A DNA stretch of 64,000 nt from UBA2210 sp036825195 (GCA_036825195.1 DAISYQ010000006.1:57838-121837), one strand, 5' to 3'; positions 26,190-35,869 are shown, counted from the stretch's first letter. Notes: a model not told the origin generated them from the sequence alone. Made by a program: numbers and translations.

Positions 26190-27301
26190 GGGGAAAACCG
26201 GATGTGATACTCCTCCTCGTTACGATATCCCTGGTCGTCATCGGAACGGTTATGATCTACAGCTCAAGTTCTATCATTGCCATGGAGAAGTTTGGTGATG
26301 GGTATCATTACATCAAGAAGCAGATACTGTTTGTCCTGCTGGGGTTTGGTATCATGATGGTAATGTCCCGACTGCCGTATCAATGGTGGAAGAAGGTGGC
26401 CTATCCCGGTATCCTCATATCCATCGTTCTCCTCTCCGTACTTATGATACCCGGTATCGGTACAAAAGTAAGCGGCGCCACCAGATGGATTCGTGCCGGA
26501 GGTGTTTCTTTTCAGGTATCCGAACTGGTAAAAATCATGCTGGTTATATTTCTGTCCCATTACCTTACGAAGAAGATTGTATGCGTGAAGGAATTCTCAC
26601 GTATCTTTCTGGTTCCACTGGTCATTATGATGATAATCATCGGTCTTGTGCTGTGTCAGCCCGATTTCGGTGCGGCCGTTATCATGGTGACGGTATTTAT
26701 GCTCATGTTCTATCTGGCGGGGAGCCGGATTGTATATCTTGCCGGTTTCGTAGCGGCTGTAATCCCTGTGGCAGTAGTTTTGGTTATCCATGAAAGTTAC
26801 CGCATGCAGAGGCTTATGTCGTTTCTTAACCCATGGGAAGACCCGACCAGAACAGGATTCCAGATAATACAATCATTCATCTCCTTCGGTTCGGGAGGGG
26901 CTTTCGGTGTGGGGCTTGGAAGTGGGATGCAGAAACTCTTTTATCTCCCTGAACCGCATACGGACTTCATCCTTTCGGTAATCGCGGAAGAGGGCGGTTT
27001 TGTCGGAGTTGCCATTGTTCTTGTATTGTTCGGAGTCCTTATCGTCCGTGGTTTCATGATTTCCTTTGCCTGTTCCGATCTGTTCGGGATGCTTCTTGCC
27101 TCCGGATTGACTACGGTCATCGCCCTGGAGGCGTTTATAAATATGGCGGCCGTTATGGGGTTGATTCCAACGAAAGGGCTGGTGCTTCCCTTTCTCAGTT
27201 ATGGAGGCACATCACTGATGATGTGCATGGCAACTGTCGGTATATTGCTGAATATATCTTCTTTCCAGGCAAGGAAAGAAGATAATGCCGAGACTGCGTA
27301 A
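26165..27301 (+). CDS. ftsW: Septal glycosyltransferase FtsW (SEDS family)
   Basis: 378 residues with about ten membrane helices. SEDS signatures: TRWIRAGGVSFQVSELVKIMLVIFLSHYL, LVLCQPDFGAAVIM, GFQIIQSFISFGSGGAFGVGLGSG, LPEPHTDFILSVIAEEGG and the final PFLSYGGTSLMM. It polymerises lipid II at the septum with FtsI. Two starts are possible: 26165 (GAGAGG upstream) or 26186 (ATGA overlap with murD). RodA is the only alternative, and the cluster context argues for FtsW. Confidence 0.95.
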   Translation: MGEPSSTMRGKPDVILLLVTISLVVIGTVMIYSSSSIIAMEKFGDGYHYIKKQILFVLLGFGIMMVMSRLPYQWWKKVAYPGILISIVLLSVLMIPGIGTKVSGATRWIRAGGVSFQVSELVKIMLVIFLSHYLTKKIVCVKEFSRIFLVPLVIMMIIIGLVLCQPDFGAAVIMVTVFMLMFYLAGSRIVYLAGFVAAVIPVAVVLVIHESYRMQRLMSFLNPWEDPTRTGFQIIQSFISFGSGGAFGVGLGSGMQKLFYLPEPHTDFILSVIAEEGGFVGVAIVLVLFGVLIVRGFMISFACSDLFGMLLASGLTTVIALEAFINMAAVMGLIPTKGLVLPFLSYGGTSLMMCMATVGILLNISSFQARKEDNAETA

Positions 27302-27365
27302 TGAGAGCAGTGAGGGATTGAGAGATCGACTTCTTCTCTCGAACACCAATCTCTGGAGGGGCTAT

Positions 27366-27458
27366 ATGGTTCATATAGTTATTATTGGAACGGTAGTTGC
27401 GACGGTAATGATCATATCGTTGTGCAGGATTTCTAAGAAGAAGGTGCCGTTACCGTAG
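27366..27458 (+). CDS. 30-residue putative membrane peptide between ftsW and murG
   Basis: An ATG at 27366 has a strong GGAGGGG 5 nt upstream and opens a frame to TAG 27456-27458. The peptide is a single hydrophobic helix (VIIGTVVATVMIISLC) followed by a basic tail (RISKKKVPLP), the layout of a one-pass inner-membrane micropeptide with a cytoplasmic C-terminus. It lies on the coding strand in the 284-bp ftsW-murG gap. I know no named family. The ribosome binding site and topology support translation; conservation cannot be judged here. Confidence 0.5.
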   Translation: MVHIVIIGTVVATVMIISLCRISKKKVPLP

Positions 27459-27585
27459 CGGATGTGGGAGTGCTTTTTCAGTGTAGTGGTGAGAAGCGCT
27501 CAGAGTAGGGGACTGACCGCGTTATTCTCTGTTTTCTGGTCGGTGACATCGCTGTGGGCTTTATAATCAGACCGGTTGTTTTGGT

Positions 27586-28704
27586 ATGGAGAGAGAAACG
27601 AAGAGGATAAAGATCGTGCTGGCTGGGGGCGGTACAGGAGGGCATGTATTCCCCGCCGTTGCGATTGCCGGAGAATTCCTGGAGAGAGAGACGGTACGCG
27701 ATGTTCTTTTTATAGGGACCGAACGAGGGCTGGAGGCCAGAATCCTGCATGATATGGGCTTTACGCTCCGAACGATCAGGGTAGAAGGGTTAAAGGGCAG
27801 GGGTATTGTCGGGGTGATAGGCGGGATGCTGAAGGTACCTCGAAGTATCGCACAGTCGGTGTCGATTCTGCGGGCGTTTCGTCCCGATATCGCCTTGGGT
27901 GTCGGCGGGTATGCTTCAGGACCGGCGGTGATAGCGGCTCATTTTATGGGTGTAAAGACGGCGATCGCCGAACAGAATGCTCTCCCCGGTCTTACGAATC
28001 GGATGCTCGGCAGATTTGTCGATAGAATTTTTCTCACCTTTCCCGACGGGGGAAGATGGTTCCCGGATGAAAAGACGGTTGTGACGGGAAACCCGGTGAG
28101 AAGAGAATTTCTGCAGGGGATCAAACGATCCCATAGGGATGGCGACACATTCTCCATCCTTATATTTGGTGGAAGTCAGGGGGCGTCGGCTATCAACCGG
28201 GCGGTTGTGGACTCCATGCAATACCTGAATGGCATGCGTGACAGGCTGGTAATAACTCATCAGACGGGGGCAAGAGATCTGGAAGAGGTATCCGCAGCGT
28301 ATCGTCACTATGGGATCAATGCCGCTGTGCATCCCTTTATCACCGATATGGCAGCGGCATATGGATCGGCCGATCTTCTGATATGCAGAGCGGGAGCGAC
28401 CTCTATCGCCGAAATAACCGCGAGTGGAAAGGCATCCGTACTGATTCCGTATCCGTTCGCGGCAGGGGGACACCAGGAATTGAACGCCCGTATGCTTGCC
28501 GATATGGGAGCGGCCGAGATGGTACTCGAAGAGAATCTTGATGGTAAAATCCTTGCCGGGGTTATCAGGAGACTCGCCGACAGCCCGGAGACAATAAGCA
28601 AAATGGAGGAAAAATCAGAGGAACTGGGCAATGTGAAGGCAGCTAAATGCATCGTCGATGAGTGTCTGGCGATGCTTGGATATACGAAACAGGAAAAGGA
28701 ATAA
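27586..28704 (+). CDS. murG: UDP-GlcNAc:lipid I N-acetylglucosaminyltransferase MurG
   Basis: 372 residues. IVLAGGGTGGHVFPAVAIA is the glycine-rich lipid I binding loop, GVGGYASGPAVIAA and QNALPGLTNRML follow, then IFGGSQGASAIN and ICRAGATSIAEITASGKASVLIPYP in the UDP-GlcNAc site. It converts lipid I to lipid II at the inner face of the membrane. No strong Shine-Dalgarno sequence is seen before the ATG. The stop shares one base with the murC start (TAATG). Confidence 0.96.
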   Translation: MERETKRIKIVLAGGGTGGHVFPAVAIAGEFLERETVRDVLFIGTERGLEARILHDMGFTLRTIRVEGLKGRGIVGVIGGMLKVPRSIAQSVSILRAFRPDIALGVGGYASGPAVIAAHFMGVKTAIAEQNALPGLTNRMLGRFVDRIFLTFPDGGRWFPDEKTVVTGNPVRREFLQGIKRSHRDGDTFSILIFGGSQGASAINRAVVDSMQYLNGMRDRLVITHQTGARDLEEVSAAYRHYGINAAVHPFITDMAAAYGSADLLICRAGATSIAEITASGKASVLIPYPFAAGGHQELNARMLADMGAAEMVLEENLDGKILAGVIRRLADSPETISKMEEKSEELGNVKAAKCIVDECLAMLGYTKQEKE

Positions 28705-30101
28705 TGTACCGGAGAGTTAAGAACATACATTTCGTCGGGATAGGGGGAATCGGGATGAGCGGGATTGCCGAGGTCCTTCTGAATCTCGGATATAAAATCA
28801 GCGGGTCGGATCTGGAAGAGACGGATATTACCGAGAGGCTGAAATCGCTGGGAGCCCGAATATTCCACGGGCACAAATCGACAAATCTCACCGCCGCCGA
28901 CGTGGTGGTGAAGTCAACGGCAATCGGTGAAGATAATCCGGAGATTATGGAGGCACACAGCAGGAATATCCCGGTGATTCCGAGGGCTGAAATGCTGGCC
29001 GAACTGTTGAAACTGAAATATTCCATAGCCGTGTCGGGCAGCCATGGGAAGACGACAACCACCTCCATGGTTTCAACCGTGCTCGCGTACGGCGGTCTTG
29101 ATCCGACGATGGTGATAGGGGGCAGGCTTGACAGTATCGGAAGTAATGCGCGGCTGGGAGAAGGAGGATTTATCGTTGCCGAAGCCGACGAAAGTGACGG
29201 TTCCTTTCTCCGACTGAACCCTTACATCGCCGTTATTACCAACATCGACCGAGAGCATCTGGACTATTATCCGGGAATAGGGGAGATTAAGGATGCCTTT
29301 CTGCAATTCGCCAATTCGGTTCCCTTTTACGGGGCCGTTATCATGTGCGGTGATTGCGAAAATGTGAGGGATATCCTGCCGAGGGTAAAACGAAAAGCGA
29401 TCACCTACGGGATATATAAAGATGTCGATTTCAGAGCGGCCGATATATCTTTCAATGGTCTGACGTCACGATATTCTCTCTATCACAGGGACAAGCTTCT
29501 GGGTGAGGTGGAGTTGCAGGTTCCCGGTCTGTTTAATGTCTACAACTCCATAGCAACCGTGGCGGTGGCCCTGGAACTGGGCATGAAATTTTCCACAATT
29601 CGCGATGGTATCCGCACCTATAAGGGTGTTCACCGTCGGCTGGAGATCAAGGGACAGACCGGTGGCATTACCGTAGCCGATGATTATGGTCACCACCCGA
29701 CGGAAATTAGAGAAGTGCTGGCGGCCGCTAAGAATGCGTGGAGGAGCAGACTCGTTGTCGTGTTTCAGCCGCACCGCTATACGCGAACGAAAGCACTGCA
29801 TGATGAATTCCTGAACGCTTTTGACGATGCCGATGTGCTCATACTGACAGATATATATGCGGCAAGTGAGAAAGAGATTCAGGGTATTCATTCCATGAAC
29901 CTCAGTAAGGATATCAAGGATCATGGTCATGACGATGTCATGTATCTTTCTGGGTTTAAGGAAATAACCGATCATCTCTGTACCGTAACGAAGCCGGGTG
30001 ATGTGGTTGTCACGCTCGGGGCGGGAAATGTGTGGAAGATAGGAGAGGATTTGCTGGAAAGACTGAGAAGCGAGGAGTCATCAGAGGCTGGTAAGGAATA
30101 A
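28704..30101 (+). CDS. murC: UDP-MurNAc:L-alanine ligase MurC
   Basis: 465 residues from the ATG at 28704, chosen because it overlaps the murG stop by one base and the protein begins MYRRVKNIHFVGIGGIGMSGIAEVL as in the family; a longer frame would run into murG. The P-loop AVSGSHGKTTTTSMV, EADESDGSFL and DDYGHHPTEI are present. It adds L-alanine to UDP-MurNAc in the cytoplasm, the first Mur ligase step. Confidence 0.96.
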   Translation: MYRRVKNIHFVGIGGIGMSGIAEVLLNLGYKISGSDLEETDITERLKSLGARIFHGHKSTNLTAADVVVKSTAIGEDNPEIMEAHSRNIPVIPRAEMLAELLKLKYSIAVSGSHGKTTTTSMVSTVLAYGGLDPTMVIGGRLDSIGSNARLGEGGFIVAEADESDGSFLRLNPYIAVITNIDREHLDYYPGIGEIKDAFLQFANSVPFYGAVIMCGDCENVRDILPRVKRKAITYGIYKDVDFRAADISFNGLTSRYSLYHRDKLLGEVELQVPGLFNVYNSIATVAVALELGMKFSTIRDGIRTYKGVHRRLEIKGQTGGITVADDYGHHPTEIREVLAAAKNAWRSRLVVVFQPHRYTRTKALHDEFLNAFDDADVLILTDIYAASEKEIQGIHSMNLSKDIKDHGHDDVMYLSGFKEITDHLCTVTKPGDVVVTLGAGNVWKIGEDLLERLRSEESSEAGKE

Positions 30102-30106
30102 ATCCG

Positions 30107-31066
30107 ATGATTGCGAACCGACAGTTCAGAGACATCATAGGCTCAATGATTACCGGAAAGGTACTTTTCGAAGAACCCATGTCTCTGCACACATCCATGG
30201 GAGTCGGAGGAATGGCCGATGTCTTGATCGTTCCCGCCACGAACGGGGAATTGAAAGATGCCGTCTCCTTTTTCTTAACAGAGGGAATTCCGTTCCTGCC
30301 TGTCGGGAATTGTACAAACCTTATTGTACGGGATGGCGGATACCGGGGAGTCTTGATTTCTCTGGAAGCACTTCGAGGTATGAAGGTGCTCAATGAAAAA
30401 TCCTCTGCGAAATCTGCTTCGGGAAAGAATGATGCTGACAGCGTTTTCGTACATGCCGAGGCAGGCGTTTCCCTTCCCGCTATTGTTGATTTCTCGGTTG
30501 GGGAATCCCTCACGGGACTGGAATTTTGTGCCGGGATTCCGGGCAGTGTCGGAGGCGGTGTGAAGATGAATGCCGGCGCATGGGGAAAGGAGTTGAAGGA
30601 TGTAGTGCACTCAATCTCCATTCTCGATGCCAGCGCTGAGAGTCTGGAGGTGGAAAGGAAAGATCTGCTGTTCGAATATCGGAATCTCTCGCTTCCTGAG
30701 GGAACGATCATTACCGGTGCCGATTTTCATCTGGCAAGAGGAAAGAAGGAGGCAATCAGGAAAAGAATCAAAGATTTCATCGCGAAGCGTAAGGAAAAGC
30801 ACCCGCTCGAATACCGGAGTGCGGGATCCGTTTTCAAGAATCCACCCGGCAGTCCGGCGGGAAGAATGATCGAAGAGGCCGGCCTCAAAGGGCTCAGGGT
30901 GGGAGGAGCGGAAATATCCGGGAAGCATGGGAACTTCATCGTCAATGTGGGAAGTGCAACGGCTGAGGATGTTCTTGTCCTGATTGATACGATCAGAAGG
31001 AAGATCCTGGATGAGAGGGGAATTTCCCTTGAGACGGAGTTGAAAATCATAGGGGAGGGACTATGA
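30107..31066 (+). CDS. murB: UDP-N-acetylenolpyruvoylglucosamine reductase MurB
   Basis: 319 residues. FAD-binding motifs: LPVGNCTNLIVRDGGYRG, GLEFCAGIPGSVGGGVKMNAGAWG, and the catalytic-site segment HPLEYRSAGSVFKNPPG with the conserved Ser. The short form with FKNP marks a type II-like MurB. It reduces the enolpyruvyl group to give UDP-MurNAc. It lies 5 bp after murC; the end overlaps ftsQ by 4 bp. A ddl gene, often located here, is absent. Confidence 0.95.
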   Translation: MIANRQFRDIIGSMITGKVLFEEPMSLHTSMGVGGMADVLIVPATNGELKDAVSFFLTEGIPFLPVGNCTNLIVRDGGYRGVLISLEALRGMKVLNEKSSAKSASGKNDADSVFVHAEAGVSLPAIVDFSVGESLTGLEFCAGIPGSVGGGVKMNAGAWGKELKDVVHSISILDASAESLEVERKDLLFEYRNLSLPEGTIITGADFHLARGKKEAIRKRIKDFIAKRKEKHPLEYRSAGSVFKNPPGSPAGRMIEEAGLKGLRVGGAEISGKHGNFIVNVGSATAEDVLVLIDTIRRKILDERGISLETELKIIGEGL

Positions 31067-31911
31067 GTATGAAAAAGCCCCTCACAAAAAAGATCATGCA
31101 CAAAAAGAACAGGCTGAAACGGCGATCTGGAGTGATTCGTGGTGATATTTTCAGGACACTCACCATTATCGGTGTTGCCGGTCTGTTGGCGATTCTCATG
31201 GTGTATGCATATAATTTCGCCCTATGTGCGGAATATTTTCGGTTGAAGAATACTGTTGTCAAGGGTTGCGACAGGGTCAGTAAAGAGAAGATTGTTGAGC
31301 ATGCGGAGATATCAGCCTCTATGAATATCCTGACTGCAAATCTCGGGAAGATGAAACGAGATATAGAACAGGACCCTTGGATCAAGGATGCATCCGTCGG
31401 TCGCGAACTTCCCGACCGGCTGGTTATTAAGGTTGTCGAGAGGAATGCTGCCGCTCTGGTTAAGGATGGCAACGACCTCTATGTCGTGGATCGAAACGGA
31501 GAGGCGTTCAAGAAATTTGCAACAGGTGATACCGTTGATATCCCCGTGCTCACTGGTTTTTACCGGGACGGGACCGTAAATAAGGATCTGCTGGAGAAGG
31601 CCTTTGCGTTTCTGGATTGTCTCTCTAAACAGGACAACTTCCCGAGGGCGTGGAATGTGTCGGAGATTTATGCAGATGACGTTTATGACCTTTCGATTTT
31701 TACGGACACCCATCTGTTTTTGAATCTCGGGTTTGGTGAGTATGAAAAGAAGTTAACGAGACTCAAGAGGGTTATGGCTGACCTGGCCCAAAGGGGATTG
31801 GATGGGACATCTTTGAGTATTGATCTGGTGGATTGCAGCAGGATTATTGTTCAGCGCGGAAAAGATTTTGGTCCGAAAAGTCTGACGGAAGATCTCAAGA
31901 CAGAGATATGA
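31063..31911 (+). CDS. ftsQ: Cell division protein FtsQ
   Basis: 282 residues. A basic cytoplasmic tail (about 1-30, KKPLTKKIMHKKNRLKRR), one membrane helix (about 38-60), a POTRA domain (FRLKNTVVKGCDRVSKEKIV) and the FtsQ domain with PWIKDASVGRELPDRLVIKVVER. It links early (FtsA/Z) and late (FtsL/B/W/I) division proteins. The ATGA overlap with murB and the place directly before ftsA support the call. Confidence 0.93.
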   Translation: MSMKKPLTKKIMHKKNRLKRRSGVIRGDIFRTLTIIGVAGLLAILMVYAYNFALCAEYFRLKNTVVKGCDRVSKEKIVEHAEISASMNILTANLGKMKRDIEQDPWIKDASVGRELPDRLVIKVVERNAAALVKDGNDLYVVDRNGEAFKKFATGDTVDIPVLTGFYRDGTVNKDLLEKAFAFLDCLSKQDNFPRAWNVSEIYADDVYDLSIFTDTHLFLNLGFGEYEKKLTRLKRVMADLAQRGLDGTSLSIDLVDCSRIIVQRGKDFGPKSLTEDLKTEI

Positions 31912-31930
31912 CGTCGGAAAGGGTGAACTG

Positions 31931-33157
31931 ATGGCAAAGAGGGAAAATATCGTCGTAGGGCTGGATATAGGAACAACCAAGACGTGCGCTATCGTCGGTG
32001 AGGTTTCAAATGTCGGGATAGATATTATCGGTATCGGCACCCATCCATCAGAAGGACTCCGAAAAGGTATAGTGGTGAACATCGACAATACCGTCGATTC
32101 TATTAAAAGGGCAGTGGAAGAAGCGGAATTGATGTCGGAATGCGAGATACGGTCCGTATTCACGAGCATTGCGGGGAATCATATCAAGGGTTTGAACAGC
32201 TACGGCATTGTGGCGGTCAAGGGCGGTGAGGTGGATGAATATGATGTGCAGAGGGCGCTGGAGGCCGCGAAAGCGGTTGCCATCCCTCTTGATAGAAAGA
32301 TCATTCACATATTGCCCCAGTACTATATCGTAGATGATCAGGACGGAGTAAAGGATCCCATAGGAATGTCGGGGGTCAGACTCGAGGCGAAGGTTCACGT
32401 CGTAACCGGTGCCGTTACCTCCATACAGAATATAATCAAGTCGGTCAATCGTGTGGGTCTGGATGTGAACGAGATGGTTCTGGGACCCTTGGCATCGAGT
32501 GAAACAATCCTCAGTCAGGACGAAAAGGAACTCGGCGTTGCCCTGATCGATATCGGCGGCGGTACCACTGATATTGCGGTCTTCGCCGAAGGAAGCATTA
32601 AACATACCGCAGTCCTGCCTCTGGGAGGCAACTATGTGACGAGCGATATATCGGTGGGCCTGCGAACCCCGGTCCTGGAAGCCGAAAAGATCAAGATACG
32701 GTATGGCAGTACCTATACGCCCCAGATACCTCCAAATGAAAACATAGAGGTTCCAAGTGTGGGGGGGCGAAATCCGAGAACGGTTTCACGGCAGGTGCTG
32801 GGAGAGATCATCGAACCGCGCATGGAAGAGATCCTCAGCCTTGCTCAGAGGGAGATCGTCAAATCGGGATACGATGATCTGCTGACTGCCGGTGTGGTAC
32901 TGACGGGAGGAACAGCAACCCTTGAAGGGATAACGGAACTGGCGGAGCAGATATTCAATACGCCGGTAAGAAAGGGATATCCCGTTGGTGTTGGGGGTAT
33001 CACCGATATCGTCAATAATCCGATGTATGCGACAGGAGTGGGATTGGTTGTCCGTGGGAGTAAGGATCGCTCCGGATATAACGTAAAGAGAAATGAAAAT
33101 AGTATGTTTAGCGGGATAAGAAAAAAACTGGAAAGATGGTTCAACGATTTTTTTTAG
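31931..33157 (+). CDS. ftsA: Cell division protein FtsA
   Basis: 408 residues. Actin-fold motifs VGLDIGTTKTCAIVGEV (phosphate 1), ALIDIGGGTTDIAVF (phosphate 2) and VVLTGGTATLEGI (adenosine). The SHS2/1c domain lies in the first half (EVDEYDVQRALEAA). The C-terminus ends in an amphipathic helix (FSGIRKKLERWFNDFF), the membrane-targeting sequence that tethers FtsZ. It is followed 23 bp later by ftsZ. Confidence 0.96.
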   Translation: MAKRENIVVGLDIGTTKTCAIVGEVSNVGIDIIGIGTHPSEGLRKGIVVNIDNTVDSIKRAVEEAELMSECEIRSVFTSIAGNHIKGLNSYGIVAVKGGEVDEYDVQRALEAAKAVAIPLDRKIIHILPQYYIVDDQDGVKDPIGMSGVRLEAKVHVVTGAVTSIQNIIKSVNRVGLDVNEMVLGPLASSETILSQDEKELGVALIDIGGGTTDIAVFAEGSIKHTAVLPLGGNYVTSDISVGLRTPVLEAEKIKIRYGSTYTPQIPPNENIEVPSVGGRNPRTVSRQVLGEIIEPRMEEILSLAQREIVKSGYDDLLTAGVVLTGGTATLEGITELAEQIFNTPVRKGYPVGVGGITDIVNNPMYATGVGLVVRGSKDRSGYNVKRNENSMFSGIRKKLERWFNDFF

Positions 33158-33180
33158 GTAAGGGGAAGGAGGACATGGAT

Positions 33181-34350
33181 ATGTTTGAGTTAGTAAAAGG
33201 CGGTGCTCAGAGCAATGTGGCAAAGATCAAGGTCATCGGTGTCGGAGGTGGCGGAGGAAACGCGGTTAACATGATGATGACCTATAATCTCACCGGCGTG
33301 GACTTCATCGTGGCAAACACGGATTCCCAGGCCATGGTGGCGTCAAAAGCTCCAATAAAGGTGCAGCTGGGAGCCGAAGTTACGAAGGGCCTTGGTGCCG
33401 GATCGGACCCTGAAGTGGGCAGGAGGGCCGCTATCGAATCCAAGGACAGGCTGAGAGAACTTCTGGATGGTGCCGATATGGTTTTCGTAACGGCAGGTCT
33501 CGGTGGTGGGACCGGTACCGGTGGTGCACCGATAGTTGCGGAGGTCGCGAAAGAGTTGGGGGCCCTTACCGTTGCAGTCGTCACAAAACCGTTCCAGTTC
33601 GAAGGGAAGAGACGGTGGCAGCAGGCGGAAGCCGGCCTTGAAGAATTGAAAGAAGTGGTCGATACCCTTATCGTAGTACCGAATCAAAGACTTCTGAGTA
33701 TCAGTGGAAGAAGTATGTCCCTGCCGGATGCCTTCAAGAAGGCTGATGATATCCTCTATAACGGTGTGAAGGGGATTTCCGATCTTATTATGGTTCCCGG
33801 GCTGATCAATCTCGATTTCGCCGATGTCAAGAACGTCATGTCCGAGATGGGGCTGGCTCTTATGGGAACCGGCGTAGCCGGCGGAGATAACCGGGCTGTT
33901 GAAGCCGCACAGAAGGCGATTTCCTCCCCCCTGCTCGAGGATAACTCGATTCAGGGCGCGCGGGGTATCCTCCTCAACATAACCGGTGGACCCGAGATGA
34001 CACTCTTTGAGGTCAATGAGGCTTCATCACTGATCCAGACCGAGGCACACGAAGACGCGAACATTATATTCGGAACGGTTGTCGATGAAAATATGGGGGA
34101 CGAGGTACGGATTACCGTTATCGCAACGGGATTCGATTCGATGGGCCGGAGTGTAGAGCGGATTCCTGAAATTCCTAAGATGCCGGGTTTACATGACAGA
34201 AAAAGAGAGGATCTTTCAGTCCCAACATTTAAAAGAAACCGGGACGAGAAGACGGGAGAAAAACCTGTTATTGTCAGGATGGGAATGATCAATGATGATG
34301 ACAATCCGGATTTCGAAACACCTGCCTTTCTCAGGAGACAGGCGGACTAA
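33181..34350 (+). CDS. ftsZ: Cell division GTPase FtsZ
   Basis: 389 residues from the ATG at 33181, chosen because GGAGG at 33168-33172 is spaced 8 nt from it (only 2 nt from the ATG at 33175). KIKVIGVGGGGGNAVNMM and the tubulin signature GLGGGTGTGGAP form the GTP site, and NLDFADVKNVM precedes the T7-loop region. The conserved C-terminal peptide DFETPAFLRRQAD binds FtsA and other partners. FtsZ assembles the cytokinetic ring. It closes the dcw cluster. Confidence 0.97.
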   Translation: MFELVKGGAQSNVAKIKVIGVGGGGGNAVNMMMTYNLTGVDFIVANTDSQAMVASKAPIKVQLGAEVTKGLGAGSDPEVGRRAAIESKDRLRELLDGADMVFVTAGLGGGTGTGGAPIVAEVAKELGALTVAVVTKPFQFEGKRRWQQAEAGLEELKEVVDTLIVVPNQRLLSISGRSMSLPDAFKKADDILYNGVKGISDLIMVPGLINLDFADVKNVMSEMGLALMGTGVAGGDNRAVEAAQKAISSPLLEDNSIQGARGILLNITGGPEMTLFEVNEASSLIQTEAHEDANIIFGTVVDENMGDEVRITVIATGFDSMGRSVERIPEIPKMPGLHDRKREDLSVPTFKRNRDEKTGEKPVIVRMGMINDDDNPDFETPAFLRRQAD

Positions 34351-34508
34351 GCGTAAAGAGACTGTAGAGGAACACATGACAGTTTATAGATGGTTAACGC
34401 TACTTGAAGGAAATGGCGAATAAATGCCATGAGTTGTCCATCTGCCGGAATAACAAGGGGTGGTAGGGGTATGTTTTCATAGGACCAGGATGATTTCTCA
34501 GTGCCTCT

Positions 34509-34913
34509 TTATACCTTTCGTAGGGTAAAAAGATGCATTAGATAGGTCCATACCCTCCTAATGAGAAGGCGGGAATAACGGATTCCCTCCGGACCTGCCA
34601 GTACCACCCCCAGTCCCAGCATTCCCCATGTCAGGGCGTAGAATGCACAGCCGAGATAGGTAAAGAAGATATCACATTTTTGTATGGCAAGAGTGTTACA
34701 AATCGCCAAGGCTGCCCAGCCAATAGGCTGATTGGTTGTAAGCAGTACAATCCCCATCCAGAACCGAAGAGTAAACTTGAAGGTGCTTTCATCCTGCGGA
34801 GGATCGGGGGTCCTTTGCGTTTCATTACAGCATTCGTTACGATTTGATTGTTTAAGGGATTTTGTCATTTTGTTACAACGTTGCGAAGACCTTCTGCGGA
34901 AAAAGGCACACAT
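34509..34913 (-). CDS. Small polytopic membrane protein, function unknown
   Basis: Up to 134 residues; a start at the ATG 34866-34868 would give 119. The first 45 residues are polar and rich in Asn, Gln and Pro. Then come two or three hydrophobic segments (WMGIVLLTTNQPIGWAALAIC and FFTYLGCAFYALTWGMLGLGVVL) and a basic C-terminus (RYSRLLIRRVWTYLMHLFTLRKV), so it is probably an inner-membrane protein. No family is recognised and no clear ribosome binding site was found for either start. It faces ftsZ across a 158-bp gap in which I see no convincing terminator, and lies just downstream of the MBL-fold gene on the same strand. Confidence 0.6.
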   Translation of the reverse strand: MCAFFRRRSSQRCNKMTKSLKQSNRNECCNETQRTPDPPQDESTFKFTLRFWMGIVLLTTNQPIGWAALAICNTLAIQKCDIFFTYLGCAFYALTWGMLGLGVVLAGPEGIRYSRLLIRRVWTYLMHLFTLRKV

Positions 34914-34978
34914 GAGAGTCGAGAATCAAAGAGAGCTAATACAAGTCACGCTACAGGGCTTTCCAAATTTTTGCCTTT

Positions 34979-35869
34979 TTATACGGTGAATGATTCTCCC
35001 TCTTTCGGTGCGATGCATAGGGTGGATGACCCCTTTTTCTTTAATTGAGTCAGCGCCATTTTCAATTTACCGTCTATGTCGTCGTCGGTCTGATCAGGAT
35101 CATGATGAAACAGGAATAGCCTTTTTACCCTGGCTCGGTCGGCCAGTTCTATCACCTGATTTATGGAAGAATGTCCCCATCCGATTTTTGCTTCATACTC
35201 CTCATCCGTGTATGTACAGTCGGTTATCAATATATCGGTATCCGCTACGAACTCCGTCAGATCATGGATATACCTTTCGCTGTAAAGTCTGTTGGATTCC
35301 AGGTACATTTCATTGTCCGTGACATAGCAGACGGACTTGCCTCCATAGCTCAGGCGATATCCGAGACATTTTCCCGGATGATTCAGAAAGATGGTTTGTA
35401 TCTCTATTGTGTCTATGGAAAACCTTTCTTCTCCCAAATCGCTGAATGAAACTGTTGCGTCGAATTCCTTGATATTGATGGGGAAATATATGCCGTCCAT
35501 TTGTCCCGATATCAATTCCTGCATGGACATGCCTCCATTCGGAGGGCCCCAGATCTCAAACCGGTTTCCCCTTATATACAGAGGCGCGAAGAAGGGGAAG
35601 CCGTTGATATGATCCCAGTGAGGATGTGAGATAAATACCGTCGCTTTTGTGATTGTGTGATCTTGAGATGTTAAATAATTTGATAGTTCTTTAATTCCTG
35701 TTCCGGCATCAAAAATGAAGAATGCACCATTTGGGAATACAGCGCTGATGCAGGATGTATTGCCCCCATATCGAACTGTCTTCCGCCCCGGTACCGGCAG
35801 AGTTCCGTGAACTCCCCAGAAGGTTACTTTGATACTTCCTTCAATGATTTGATTGTGTGGCTTATTCAT
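34979..35869 (-). CDS. Metallo-beta-lactamase-fold hydrolase
   Basis: 296 residues from the ATG at 35869; the frame is open to 35965 but the extra residues do not resemble the fold. The N-terminus SIKVTFWGVHGTLPVPGRKTVRYGGNTSC is typical of phosphodiesterase-like or RNase Z-like MBL proteins. The metal motif is HPHWDH (in ISHPHWDHINGF), with DCTYTDEEY and FHHDPDQTDDDID downstream. It fits the group often annotated as cyclic-phosphodiesterase/RNase Z-like hydrolases; the substrate is unknown. It is transcribed away from the sigma-54 activator locus and towards the small membrane protein. Confidence 0.8.
   Translation of the reverse strand: MNKPHNQIIEGSIKVTFWGVHGTLPVPGRKTVRYGGNTSCISAVFPNGAFFIFDAGTGIKELSNYLTSQDHTITKATVFISHPHWDHINGFPFFAPLYIRGNRFEIWGPPNGGMSMQELISGQMDGIYFPINIKEFDATVSFSDLGEERFSIDTIEIQTIFLNHPGKCLGYRLSYGGKSVCYVTDNEMYLESNRLYSERYIHDLTEFVADTDILITDCTYTDEEYEAKIGWGHSSINQVIELADRARVKRLFLFHHDPDQTDDDIDGKLKMALTQLKKKGSSTLCIAPKEGESFTV

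Noticed and set aside
34351..34508. Searched the ftsZ downstream gap for a terminator or riboswitch
   Set aside because: Only a 5-bp ATGGC/GCCAT stem without a U tract was found, and no known riboswitch core was recognised.
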